NCBI GenBank assembly: GCA_902779285.1
Contig: CACZAZ010000011.1
Coordinates: forward strand, 1 to 39,163
DNA from: an uncultured Ruminococcus sp.
GTDB lineage: Bacteria; Bacillota; Clostridia; Oscillospirales; CAG-272
Reading direction: 5' to 3'
Length of the DNA: 39,163 nt
Shown here: piece after piece, positions 1 through 7,825 of the stretch
Layout: every line of letters starts with the position of its first letter
How positions within the stretch are numbered: position 1 is the stretch's first letter
The notes under the pieces: model-generated
What the model was told of the DNA's origin: nothing
Seen by the model: the letters and a program-made list of their open reading frames with translations, nothing else
The model's database searches: none
Made by a program: the position numbers and the translations under genes

Positions 1-1280
1 ATCTCGGCGCGTCTCGGGTCGTCGGAATCCGGCTTGTTGTCCTTTTCCTTGACCTTCTCCGCCGCTTCGAGCAGTCCGAGCGACAGAACGGCGTCGAACT
101 TCGAGATCAGCTCGCGCTTGGTCTTTCCGTTCAAGGGTGCTTTCAGAACGTCGTAGACCGCGGTGACGGCAAGCGAGGTGTTCAGGTCGTTTTCGAGCGC
201 CGAACGGAACGCGTCGAGGTAGGGTGCGGCGCCCGCCTCGTCGTATTCTCCCTCGTTCCCGAGAGAGGCGATCCTCGAAACCAGTTTCGCGTACGCGCCC
301 GCCGCGTTGTCGAGATTCTCGTAGGTGAAGACCAGCGACTTGCGGTAGTGCGACTGCAGGCAGAAGAAACGGTAGGCGAGCGGATCGTATCCCTTGGATT
401 CGAGCAGCGAGAGGGTCAGAAACTCGCCCTTGGATTTCGACATTTTCCCGCTCGCGGTGTTCAGGTGCGCGACGTGGAACCACGCGCCGCACCACGGGTG
501 TCCGAGGTACGCTTCGCTCTGCGCGATCTCGTTGGTGTGGTGGGGAAAAATATTATCCACCCCCCCGCAATGCAGGTCGAGATACTCGCCGAGGTATTTC
601 ATCGAGATACAGGAGCATTCGATATGCCATCCGGGGTATCCGAGCCCGAAGGGGGAATCCCATTTGAGTTCCTGATCTTCAAACTTCGATTTGGTGAACC
701 AGAGGACGAAATCGGTCTTGTTCCGCTTGTTGGAATCGACCCCGACGCCCTCGCGGACGCCCTCCTCCAGGTCTTCCTCCCCGAAATCGTGGAAGACGTT
801 GTACTGCTTGGGCTTCGAGGTGTCGAAATAGATATTCCCGCCCGCCTCATAGGCGTAGCCGGTCTCGATCAGCTTTTCGATCACGCGGATGAACTCGGAG
901 ACCTCGCTCGTCGCGGGGACCACGACGTCGGGCTTCTTGATATGCAGTTTTTCGCAGTCGGCAAAGAAGGCGTCGGTGTACTGCTTCGCGATCTCAAGCA
1001 CGGTCTTGTGTTCGCGCTTCGCGCCCTTCACCATCTTGTCTTCGCCCTCGTCGGCGTCGCTCGTCAGATGCCCGACGTCGGTGATGTTCATGGCGCGGGT
1101 CACGTCGTAGCCGAGATAGCGGAGCGCCTTTTCCAGCACGTCCTCCATCATATAGGTCCGCAGGTTCCCGATATGCGCGAAATGGTAGACGGTCGGACCG
1201 CAGGTATACATCCGGATCTTTCCGGCTTCGTGCGGGACCAGCTCGTCGCGGGTGCGGGTCAGGGTATTGTAGAGCAGCAT
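1..1280 (-). CDS. cysS: Cysteinyl-tRNA synthetase (partial, C-terminus off the left edge)
   Basis: Class I aminoacyl-tRNA synthetase that charges tRNA-Cys with cysteine in the cytoplasm. About 426 codons are visible, beginning MLLYNTLTRTRDEL. The order of motifs is complete for the catalytic core: the zinc-ligand cysteine in MYTCGPTVY, the HIGH-type signature HIGN, the second zinc site around WHIECS and GGVDNIFPHH, and the KMSKS loop in GKMSKSKGE. Only the end of the C-terminal anticodon-binding region is missing because the window starts there. The ATG at 1280 lies 3 nt after the cysE stop, so the two form a tight operon; this cysE-cysS pairing is common in Bacillota and joins cysteine synthesis to its use. 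Its ribosome site must lie inside the end of cysE. Confidence 0.97.
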   Translation of the reverse strand, partial: MLLYNTLTRTRDELVPHEAGKIRMYTCGPTVYHFAHIGNLRTYMMEDVLEKALRYLGYDVTRAMNITDVGHLTSDADEGEDKMVKGAKREHKTVLEIAKQYTDAFFADCEKLHIKKPDVVVPATSEVSEFIRVIEKLIETGYAYEAGGNIYFDTSKPKQYNVFHDFGEEDLEEGVREGVGVDSNKRNKTDFVLWFTKSKFEDQELKWDSPFGLGYPGWHIECSCISMKYLGEYLDLHCGGVDNIFPHHTNEIAQSEAYLGHPWCGAWFHVAHLNTASGKMSKSKGEFLTLSLLESKGYDPLAYRFFCLQSHYRKSLVFTYENLDNAAGAYAKLVSRIASLGNEGEYDEAGAAPYLDAFRSALENDLNTSLAVTAVYDVLKAPLNGKTKRELISKFDAVLSLGLLEAAEKVKEKDNKPDSDDPRRAE

Positions 1281-1283
1281 GGG

Positions 1284-1997
1284 TCAGTTTCCGTCCTTCT
1301 TCTTTTCGGCTTCCGCGATCTTCTTTTCGAGTTCCGCGACCCGTTTCCCGAGCCGGCAGATCTCCTGTTCCACGGGATCGGGGATGTGGATCTGGTCGAG
1401 ATCCCCGCATCCGCCGTTCTTGCCGCGGAGTCTGACGACGTGGGCGGGGATGCCGACCGCGGTCGCGTTCTCCGGCACTTCTTCCAGCACCACGGCGCCC
1501 GCGGCGATCCGCGCTCCGTCCCCCACTTTGAAGGGACCCAGCACCTTCGCGCCCGCGCCGATCAGCACGTTGTTCCCGATCGTGGGATGGCGTTTCCCGG
1601 TGTCCTTCCCGGTACCGCCGAGGGTCACGCCCTGATAGATCGTGCAGTTGTCCCCGACCTCCGCGGTCTCTCCGATCACGACGGCGGCGCCGTGGTCGAT
1701 CACCACGCCTTTTCCGATCTTGGCGGCGGGGTGGATCTCGATCCCGGTGATGAAACGCGCCCCCTGGCTGACCGCCCGCGCCGCGAGGGTGTGTCCCTTC
1801 TCGTGCAGCGCGTGCGCCGCCCGGTGAAAGAGCAGGGCGTGCATACCGGGGTAGAGCAGGAGGACCTCCGCGTCGGACGCGGCGGCGGGGTCGCGCTCGC
1901 GGAAAGCGTGTACGTCGTATAAGACCGAGTCGCGGATCTCTCCGAGTTCGGTCTTCACGCGTTCCAGTTTATCTTTCAGCAGTTTCCGGGGGTCCAT
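1284..1997 (-). CDS. cysE: Serine O-acetyltransferase
   Basis: Transfers acetyl from acetyl-CoA to serine to make O-acetylserine, the first step of cysteine synthesis. The protein has 237 residues: an alpha-helical N-terminal part (MDPRKLLKDKLERVKTEL onward), then a left-handed beta-helix of hexapeptide repeats with the catalytic region VVIDHGAAVVIGETA and the typical GVTLGGTGKDTGKRHPTIG stretch, ending near GIPAHVVR. A charged tail of about 35 residues with heptad-like Leu/Val/Ile spacing looks like a short coiled coil. The start at 1997 is chosen because TGAGGAAC lies just upstream; the frame stays open further upstream, but that part is shadow sequence. It is driven by its own consensus promoter and is followed 3 nt later by cysS. 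Confidence 0.96.
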   Translation of the reverse strand: MDPRKLLKDKLERVKTELGEIRDSVLYDVHAFRERDPAAASDAEVLLLYPGMHALLFHRAAHALHEKGHTLAARAVSQGARFITGIEIHPAAKIGKGVVIDHGAAVVIGETAEVGDNCTIYQGVTLGGTGKDTGKRHPTIGNNVLIGAGAKVLGPFKVGDGARIAAGAVVLEEVPENATAVGIPAHVVRLRGKNGGCGDLDQIHIPDPVEQEICRLGKRVAELEKKIAEAEKKKDGN

Positions 1998-2046
1998 TTC
2001 GTTCCTCACACAGCGTTCCGTGCGCAAGCGCACAATATGATATTTT

Positions 2047-2075
2047 ATTATATCTTTTCTTTTCGGCTTTGTCAA
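2047..2075 (-). promoter_or_regulatory. Sigma-A promoter of cysE-cysS
   Basis: On the minus strand TTGACA (2070-2075) and TATAAT (2047-2052) are separated by 17 bp, a perfect consensus. The TGA stop of the upstream flippase gene lies inside the -35 box. The leader contains a perfect GTGCGC/GCGCAC inverted repeat at 2020-2033, too short for a terminator but a possible operator or small leader hairpin. Confidence 0.9.
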
Positions 2076-3545
2076 GGTCTCGGCGCATTTTTCGGACGCC
2101 GCCGGAGCAGAAGAAAGGGGAGCAGATAGAGCGACAGCCCCGCGGTGCCCCCGAGCGCGAGCGCGGGGACCGATCCGACGCTCCCGGCGAGCACGGCGCG
2201 GGAAAAGAGCAGGGAGAGCAGCGCGAACGAGAGGGGAAGGACGGCGCGATACGGCGCGGGTCTGTACCCCGTTTTCCGCATCAGCCGCGAAAGCGAGAGC
2301 GCGAAGTTGAACACCTCGGTCAGGGCGATCATCAGGATATAGCCGACGATCCCGAAACGCGGCAGAAGACAGAGGATCAGAAGGACGGTCAGGGCGGAAT
2401 CCGCGATATTGATCCACATGACCGCCACCTGCTCCCCGATCCCTTTCAGGGCGGCGTCCGCGATATGGTCGAGGAACATGACCGGCACGACGGGGGCAAG
2501 GTAGAGAATGAAGCGCCCCGCGTCCTCCGACCCGAACAGCACCCGTCCGACGGGGATCGCAAACGCGGAGAGCAGGGCGAAACACCCGCAGGAAAACGAG
2601 AGCGTCACGTACAGCGACCGCTTCGCCAGCGCGACCGTCCCCGCCCGGTCGCCCCCCGCCTTCAGTCGGGCGAATTCCGGGACCAGCAGCGCCGCGCCCG
2701 ACGAGAGGATCGCCATCGGGTACAGAACGACCGGCACGCGAGCGTGACGTAGGAGGCGAGCGCCGCCGCCCGGTCCATCCCGCTCCGGCAGAGCGAAAAG
2801 GGGATCAGGAGGTGTCCGAGCGTCGACAGCCCCGCGCGCAGACACCCCGACAGAGCGATCGGGACCGAGATCGCAAGGATCCTCGGGGTCAATCCGATTC
2901 CGTCCCCGGCTTTGACCTCGCGGCGGTCTGCAAGATAGAACAGGGCGAGCAGAACGGCGGAGAGCGCCTCCGCAAACCCGCCGCCGCGAAGGAGCCGCAG
3001 CACACCGTCCGCGTCCGACGAGGGGGCGGGGGAGAGCAGGCGCAGGGTGAAAACGACGCGCAAAAACAACTCCGCGACGCCCGAAAGCACGTTGACCCGC
3101 GCCCGCCGCCGCGCCGCGAAATAGCCCGAAAAGACCGCCGAGACAGGGAGGGTGAAGACCGGGAGGGCAAGTGCGCGGACGAGCGGCGCCGTCGTCACGT
3201 CCCCGAGCAGGGATCCGCCGAACGGACGGGCAAAGAGAAGCAGGAGCAGCGCCGTTCCCCCGCCCGTCGCGAAAGAACAGAAAAGCGCCCGCGAGACGAC
3301 GGCGAACGAGCCCGCCCGGTCGCCTCTCTCCTCGCATTCCGAGACCAGCCGCGTGACGGCGAGCCCGATCCCCGCGACGGCGACCGTGACGGCGAACCCG
3401 TAGAGATTCATCAAAACCGAATGCAGCCCCATCGCGCCCGCCCCCATCCGGCGGGACAGGTAGCCGCTCCAGATCACCCCGGCGCCGCGCATAAAGAGCG
3501 AGGAGAGCGACAGGATCACAAGGTCCCGATAAAACCGTCTGCCCA
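2072..3545 (-). pseudogene. SpoVB/MurJ-like polysaccharide flippase, frameshifted
   Basis: A polytopic membrane protein of the MOP flippase superfamily (SpoVB/Wzx/MurJ type), normally exporting a lipid-linked glycan precursor. The start MGRRFYRDLVILSLSSLF at 3545 follows a strong AGGGGAGGGG ribosome site. The first frame carries about 265 residues and the second about 220, together close to the usual 480-520 residues and 12-14 membrane segments. The frame changes near 2735-2750: the first frame reads ...ALASYVTLA and the second resumes at VPVVLYPMAILSSGAALLVPE. Relatives have a few more residues (a G-M-A segment) at this point, so it looks like a short deletion rather than a one-base slip. 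It could be a real lesion or an assembly error. Which glycan it moves cannot be told. Confidence 0.85.
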
Positions 3546-3692
3546 TCCGCGCCCCTCCCCTCCGAATATCGGAACATCCTATGCCGGGGCGCTTTCCCCT
3601 ATGCCCGGAACGCAAAAAAGAACGCCCCCTTCGCCGCCCGCCGTGCGGGGGAGGAGAGGACGTTTCGGCAGGATCGCAGACGGATCGTTTTG

Positions 3693-3708
3693 AAAACCCC
3701 CGTCGGGG
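3693..3708 (-). terminator. Probable rho-independent terminator after the sirtuin gene
   Basis: On the minus strand a CCCC-GAC-GGGG hairpin just past the stop codon is followed by GTTTTC. The stem is short and the T tract weak. Confidence 0.45.
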
Positions 3709-3711
3709 AGC

Positions 3712-4455
3712 TCAGAGAAGCGCGACCGCCCCGCCGAGCAGTTGCCCGATCGGATCGCGGTAGATCCGGGTCGCCGCCCGGTCGTAGGGGGTGGGATCGC
3801 GGTTGATGATGACGAACTCGTTTCCCCGGAAATAATTGACCAGCCCCGCCGCCGGATTGACGGTCAGCGACGTGCCGCCGACGATCAAAAGGTCCGCGGA
3901 CCAGAGCGCCCGTCCCGCGTCGATCAGGTCCTGCTCGTTAAGCGGCTCCTCGTACAGCACCACGTCGGGCTTGACCACGTTCCCGCAGGCGGGACAGGTC
4001 GGGACGCCGACGCTTTCGGTGATGAAGGACAGGGGATAACTCCGCCCGCACGAAACGCACCGGTTGCGAAGCACCGAGCCGTGCAGTTCGATCACCCGCT
4101 TCGATCCCGCCGCCTGATGCAGACCGTCGATATTCTGGGTCAGGACCGCCGTCAGTTTGCCCCGCTTTTCAAGTTCCGCCAGCGCCTTGTGCGCGGCGTT
4201 CGGCTTCGCGTCGGGGAAGAGCATCTTTTCACGGTAAAAACGGTAGAATTCCTCGGTATGATTGAGAAAGAACGTGTGCGAGAGGATCACTTCGGGCGGG
4301 ATCTTCGCTTCTTCTTTGTATAGCCCGCCGCTCCCGCGGAAATCGGGGATGCCGCTCTCGGTCGAGACGCCCGCCCCGCCGAGGAAAACGATCCTGTTCG
4401 CCCCTCGGATCAACTCGGAAAGTTCCCGCGCCCTCTGTTGCAGTTCGGTTTCCAT
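3712..4455 (-). CDS. cobB: NAD-dependent protein deacylase, sirtuin family
   Basis: Removes acyl groups from lysine side chains using NAD+, giving O-acyl-ADP-ribose and nicotinamide; cytoplasmic. The 247-residue protein has every hallmark: the NAD-binding GGAGVSTESGIPDFRG near residues 26-41, TQNIDGLHQAAGS, the catalytic histidine in IELHGSV, a four-cysteine zinc site (CVSC and CPAC), and GGTSLTVNPAAG near the C-terminus. Length is normal for bacterial Sir2. The ATG at 4455 follows GGGAG. It sits 14 nt downstream of the isomerase gene on the same strand and is probably transcribed with it from the promoter at 5167-5195. Substrate preference (acetyl or longer acyl) is not resolved. Confidence 0.95.
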   Translation of the reverse strand: METELQQRARELSELIRGANRIVFLGGAGVSTESGIPDFRGSGGLYKEEAKIPPEVILSHTFFLNHTEEFYRFYREKMLFPDAKPNAAHKALAELEKRGKLTAVLTQNIDGLHQAAGSKRVIELHGSVLRNRCVSCGRSYPLSFITESVGVPTCPACGNVVKPDVVLYEEPLNEQDLIDAGRALWSADLLIVGGTSLTVNPAAGLVNYFRGNEFVIINRDPTPYDRAATRIYRDPIGQLLGGAVALL

Positions 4456-4469
4456 AACGGTCTCCCTTC

Positions 4470-5117
4470 TTACGGTTTGCGGATGGCGACCGAAACGATC
4501 ACCGGCTGTTCGCTTGCGGGGATCGTGCCGTTATTATCGGTCGGATGGGCGGAATTGCAGATCTCGTCCACGATCTCCATCCCCTCCGTCACGTGCCCGA
4601 ACGCGGCGTAGGAGCCGTCGAGATGGGCGCACCCCTCGGTGGTCTGGCAGATGAAGAACTGGGAATTACCGCTGTTAAGGTCGTTCGCGCGCGCCATCGA
4701 GATCGTGCCGCGGACGTGTTTTATGGGATTGTTCACGCCGTTTTCCTTGAACTCGCCCTTGATCTTTTCGGCGGTCCCGTCCCCCGCGCCGCCCTGCATC
4801 ATAAAGCCCTTCATGATCCGGTGGAAGGTCGCGCCGTCATAATATCCCGACTTCGCGAGCGAAACGAAGTTCTTGACGGTTTTCGGCGCGGCGTGACCGT
4901 CGAGGAAGACGGTGATCGTTCCGTAGCCCTCGATCTCGATATCCGCGTAATAATCCCTCCGCCACGGCTTGGTCGTGAACAGAGCGATCAGACCCCCGAC
5001 CAGCAGTACGACGGCGGCAAGCACGATCCACGGGGTCGGGTTGCCCTTTTTCTTTTTCGGGGGGTTTTTGGCGTCCTGCCGGGTCTTCATCCGTTTACGG
5101 TTCTCGGAAACAGGCAT
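4470..5117 (-). CDS. Membrane-anchored cyclophilin-type peptidyl-prolyl isomerase
   Basis: Catalyses cis-trans isomerisation of X-Pro bonds; here predicted to work outside the cell membrane. The 215-residue protein has a short Lys-rich cytoplasmic start (PPKKKKGN), one membrane segment near residues 30-50 (WIVLAAVVLLVGGLIALF), then a complete cyclophilin domain with FHRIMKGFMMQGG, SGNSQFFI and the FGHVTEGM strand. The catalytic Arg of FHRI is present. The ATG at 5117 is preferred over a TTG one codon upstream because GGAGGT lies six bases from the ATG. The isomerase is first in a two-gene unit with the sirtuin. The anchor could be an uncleaved signal; no lipobox is present. Confidence 0.93.
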   Translation of the reverse strand: MPVSENRKRMKTRQDAKNPPKKKKGNPTPWIVLAAVVLLVGGLIALFTTKPWRRDYYADIEIEGYGTITVFLDGHAAPKTVKNFVSLAKSGYYDGATFHRIMKGFMMQGGAGDGTAEKIKGEFKENGVNNPIKHVRGTISMARANDLNSGNSQFFICQTTEGCAHLDGSYAAFGHVTEGMEIVDEICNSAHPTDNNGTIPASEQPVIVSVAIRKP

Positions 5118-5166
5118 CAACAGACCTCCATAGTCCGGATTTCGGAGCGTGTATCACTCCTTTTTC

Positions 5167-5195
5167 ACTATATCATTTTTCGGTCGGTTTGTCAA
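5167..5195 (-). promoter_or_regulatory. Promoter of the isomerase-sirtuin unit
   Basis: Minus strand TTGACA (5190-5195), 17 bp, TATAGT (5167-5172). It faces away from the plus-strand promoter 54 bp to the right, so this is a divergent control region. Confidence 0.88.
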
Positions 5196-5248
5196 GCGGA
5201 GACGGGCTGTTCCGGGCGTTTCGCGCGTCGGTTTTTGCGCGCGGGGGA

Positions 5249-5277
5249 TTGACAAAGAAAAGACAAAGAGATATAAT
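5249..5277 (+). promoter_or_regulatory. Promoter of the YidC-fusion operon
   Basis: TTGACA (5249-5254), 17 bp, TATAAT (5272-5277): perfect consensus. About 98 nt of leader follow before the start codon. Confidence 0.9.
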
Positions 5278-5375
5278 ATGAAAATAGTGCGGACCCTCCC
5301 CGAGACGGGAGACCGGGCCGCGTTCATCATCAAAGAGGCGTCCGGGGAACGTCCCCGCTCCGCCGGAGGAGAATA
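5278..5375 (+). other. Structured GC-rich leader of the YidC-fusion operon
   Basis: The leader holds a CTCCC...GGGAG stem-loop flanked by GCGG/CCGC, then a GGGGA-ACG-TCCCC hairpin close to the ribosome site GGAGGAG. No known riboswitch consensus was recognised. The structure may simply reflect GC content. Confidence 0.35.
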
Positions 5376-7460
5376 ATGACCAAAGTCCTGTCCTGGCTCG
5401 CGACGGCGCTCGGCGTTGTGATCCGTCCCTGTTACAACCTGACGGGGAACTACGCGCTGGCGATCCTGCTCTTCGTTCTGATCTCGAAGATCATTCTGCT
5501 CCCGCTCTCCGTGTGGGTGCAGAACAACAGCATCAAACTCGTCAAGATGCAGCCCGAGGTCAACTGGCTGAACGTCAACCATTTCGGGGACGCGGAGTAC
5601 ATTGCCGAGGAACACGCCAAGATCTACAAGAAATACCGCTACAACGTCTGGATCGGTCTGATCCCCATTCTCGTCCAGTTCGTTCTTCTGCTCGGGATCG
5701 TGCAGGTCATCTACAACCCGCTGACCTACGTTCTCGGGATCGACGCCTCGACGGTCTCCGGGATCGAATCGATCGCGTCGGAGATCTCCGGGATGTCGGT
5801 CAAGGAAAACGCCATCCAACTGACGGCGGTCGACCTCATCAAGAGCGGGGAATACGCCGCCGAATTCGCTTCGATCGACCAAGCGGTGCTTTCTTCGATC
5901 TCCGCTCTGCAAATGTCGCTCTTCGGGCTTTCGCTCGCGCTGCTCCCCATTAAGAAACTCGGGATCTCGCTGATCTTCCCGGCGATCGCCGCGGGCTCGT
6001 CCTGGCTGCTCTGCTTCACCCAGAACAAGAGCCAGGTGCTGCAAGCCGAGCAGAGCAACTGGAACAAGTACGGCGTGATGGCGTTCTCGGTCGGGCTCTC
6101 GCTCTATCTCGGATTCGGCGTTCCCGCCGGCATCGCCTACTACTGGACGCTCTCGAATCTCGCCGCGATCGCACAGATGTACCTTCTCAATATCGCGATC
6201 GATCCGAAGAAGCAAGTCGACTACGAGGAACTTCGCAAGAGCCAGGCTGCGCTCACGGAACTCAAGCAGCTCGCCCGCTCCGGCAAGCCGGAGGGGAAGG
6301 ATCCCAACAGGAAACGCGAAAAAGCCGACTACAAACGCTTTTTCCACGTCGCCAACAAGCACCTCGTTTTCTATTCCGAAAAGAGCGGATTCTGGAAATA
6401 CTACGCCGATATCGTCGAGGAACTGCTCCGCCGCACCAATCTGAAGATCCACTACGTCACGAACGACCCCGACGACGCGATCTTCGAGCGCGCGAAAACC
6501 GAGCCCCGTCTCGTGCCCTACTATATCGGTCCGCGCAAACTGGTCGTGACGCTGATGAAGATGGACGCGGAGGTCGTGGTGATGACCACGCCCGATCTCA
6601 ACACCTACCAGCTGAAGCGTTCCTACGTCAAACGTGACGTCGAATATATCTACACCCCGCACGATATGATGAGCGTCCACATGGGATTCCGCAAGGGCGC
6701 GATGGATCACTTCGACACCATCCTCTGCGTCGGTCCGCAGCAGACGGAGGAGATCCGCAAGACCGAGGAGGTCTACGGTCTGCCCGAAAAGAAACTGATC
6801 CCCTGCGGCTACGTTCTGCTCGACGATCTGCGGCGCGATTTCGTGCCCGCGCCGATCGGGGACAAGCCGCGGATCCTGATCGCCCCGTCGTGGCAGGAGG
6901 ACAACCTGCTCGACAGCGTGATCGACGATCTTCTGTCCGAACTGCTCGGCAAGGGGTATCAAATCACCGTCCGACCCCATCCGGAGTACGTCAAGCGCTA
7001 CCGCCTCCGTCTCGATCAGCTGATCGAGAGATACGCCGGCGCCGATCCCGGGGAACTGATCTTCGAGACCGATTTCTCGTCCAACCGTTCGATCTGGGAA
7101 TCGGATCTTTTGGTCACCGACTGGTCGGGGATCTCGGTCGAGTTCTCCTACACCACCGAGCGCCCCTGCCTGTTCATCAACACCAAGATCAAGTGCCTCA
7201 ACCCCGAATGGGAGAAACTCGGCATCACGCCGCTTGAGATCGCGCTCCGCGACGAGATCGGCGTCTCGCTGGAAAAGGACGCCGTGAAGGAGAAGGCGGG
7301 GGAGACCGTCGCTTCGATGCTCGCGCACCGCAACGAATGGAAAGAGACCATCGCCGCCGTCCGCGACAAGAACGTTTTCAACCCCGGCAAATGCGGGAAG
7401 GTAGCCGCCGATTATATCATCAGCGCTCTCAAAGAGCACAGAGAAAAAGCCAAAAAGTAA
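5376..7460 (+). CDS. YidC/Oxa1 insertase domain fused to a CDP-glycerol glycerophosphotransferase-like domain
   Basis: A 694-residue two-domain protein. Residues 1-290 are a YidC-type membrane insertase: NYALAILLFVLISKIILLPLS holds the first core segment, with Lys38 where the hydrophilic-groove Arg normally sits; YKKYRYNVWIGLIPILVQF near 83 and FGVPAGIAYYWTLSNL near 247 match the family. After a charged linker, residues from about 315 form a glycerophosphotransferase-like domain (TagB/TagF family, Glyphos_transf), with YTPHDMMSVHMGF near 426, VRPHPEY near 532 and VTDWSGISVEFSY near 581. Such enzymes add glycerol-phosphate or related units to teichoic-type polymers. The start follows GGAGGAGAATA. 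Downstream lie a small membrane protein and an LTA-synthase-like enzyme. The fusion is seen directly; a role in making and placing an envelope polymer is inference. Confidence 0.9.
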   Translation: MTKVLSWLATALGVVIRPCYNLTGNYALAILLFVLISKIILLPLSVWVQNNSIKLVKMQPEVNWLNVNHFGDAEYIAEEHAKIYKKYRYNVWIGLIPILVQFVLLLGIVQVIYNPLTYVLGIDASTVSGIESIASEISGMSVKENAIQLTAVDLIKSGEYAAEFASIDQAVLSSISALQMSLFGLSLALLPIKKLGISLIFPAIAAGSSWLLCFTQNKSQVLQAEQSNWNKYGVMAFSVGLSLYLGFGVPAGIAYYWTLSNLAAIAQMYLLNIAIDPKKQVDYEELRKSQAALTELKQLARSGKPEGKDPNRKREKADYKRFFHVANKHLVFYSEKSGFWKYYADIVEELLRRTNLKIHYVTNDPDDAIFERAKTEPRLVPYYIGPRKLVVTLMKMDAEVVVMTTPDLNTYQLKRSYVKRDVEYIYTPHDMMSVHMGFRKGAMDHFDTILCVGPQQTEEIRKTEEVYGLPEKKLIPCGYVLLDDLRRDFVPAPIGDKPRILIAPSWQEDNLLDSVIDDLLSELLGKGYQITVRPHPEYVKRYRLRLDQLIERYAGADPGELIFETDFSSNRSIWESDLLVTDWSGISVEFSYTTERPCLFINTKIKCLNPEWEKLGITPLEIALRDEIGVSLEKDAVKEKAGETVASMLAHRNEWKETIAAVRDKNVFNPGKCGKVAADYIISALKEHREKAKK

Positions 7461-7477
7461 GAAACGAGGGAACCGAA

Positions 7478-7825
7478 ATGAAACGTAAACTGACAGCAGC
7501 CCTGATCCTTCTGACCGGACTTTCGGTCTTCTTCACCCTTTCCGCGTCGGCGTACGTCGACCCCACGACCACCACCTTCCTGATCCAGGCGCTGGCGGGC
7601 GTCGTCGCCGTCGTCGGTACCGCGATCGCCATCTTCTGGCGCCGCGCGAAGAAGAAACTCGGGATCGACGAGACCAAGAATATGGAGGTCGAGGACGAGT
7701 TCGCGGTCGTCGACGAAACCGAAAAGACCGACGAGCCGAAACTCGAAGGGACCGCCGGACCCGAAGAGAAAAAGACCGACGAAGCCGAAGAAGAGGAGAT
7801 CGACTTTGACTCGGCGGACGAATGA
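7478..7825 (+). CDS. Small YxDP-type membrane protein with acidic tail
   Basis: 115 residues: a signal-like hydrophobic start (LTAALILLTGLSVFFTLSASA), the motif YVDPTTTTFLIQ just after the predicted cleavage point, a second hydrophobic stretch near 34-52 ending in WRRAKKKLG, then an Asp/Glu-rich tail. Small proteins with an AYIDP-like motif followed by one membrane helix recur next to glycosyltransferase and sulfatase-fold genes in Bacillota; their function is not known to me. The ATG at 7478 follows GAGGGAAC. The gene starts 17 nt after the YidC fusion and overlaps the next gene by 20 nt, so it belongs to the same operon and probably serves the same envelope task. Confidence 0.85.
   Translation: MKRKLTAALILLTGLSVFFTLSASAYVDPTTTTFLIQALAGVVAVVGTAIAIFWRRAKKKLGIDETKNMEVEDEFAVVDETEKTDEPKLEGTAGPEEKKTDEAEEEEIDFDSADE

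Noticed and set aside
348..1922. A 524-codon plus-strand open frame over cysS and cysE
   Set aside because: Both genes on the minus strand are complete in motif order; the plus frame crosses two genes and matches nothing.
5278..5375. Riboswitch in the leader of the YidC-fusion operon
   Set aside because: Hairpins exist but no known aptamer consensus was recognised; listed only as a structured leader.
5154..7439. A 761-codon minus-strand open frame opposite the YidC fusion gene
   Set aside because: No promoter or ribosome site of its own, composition typical of an antisense shadow, and the plus strand matches two known families.
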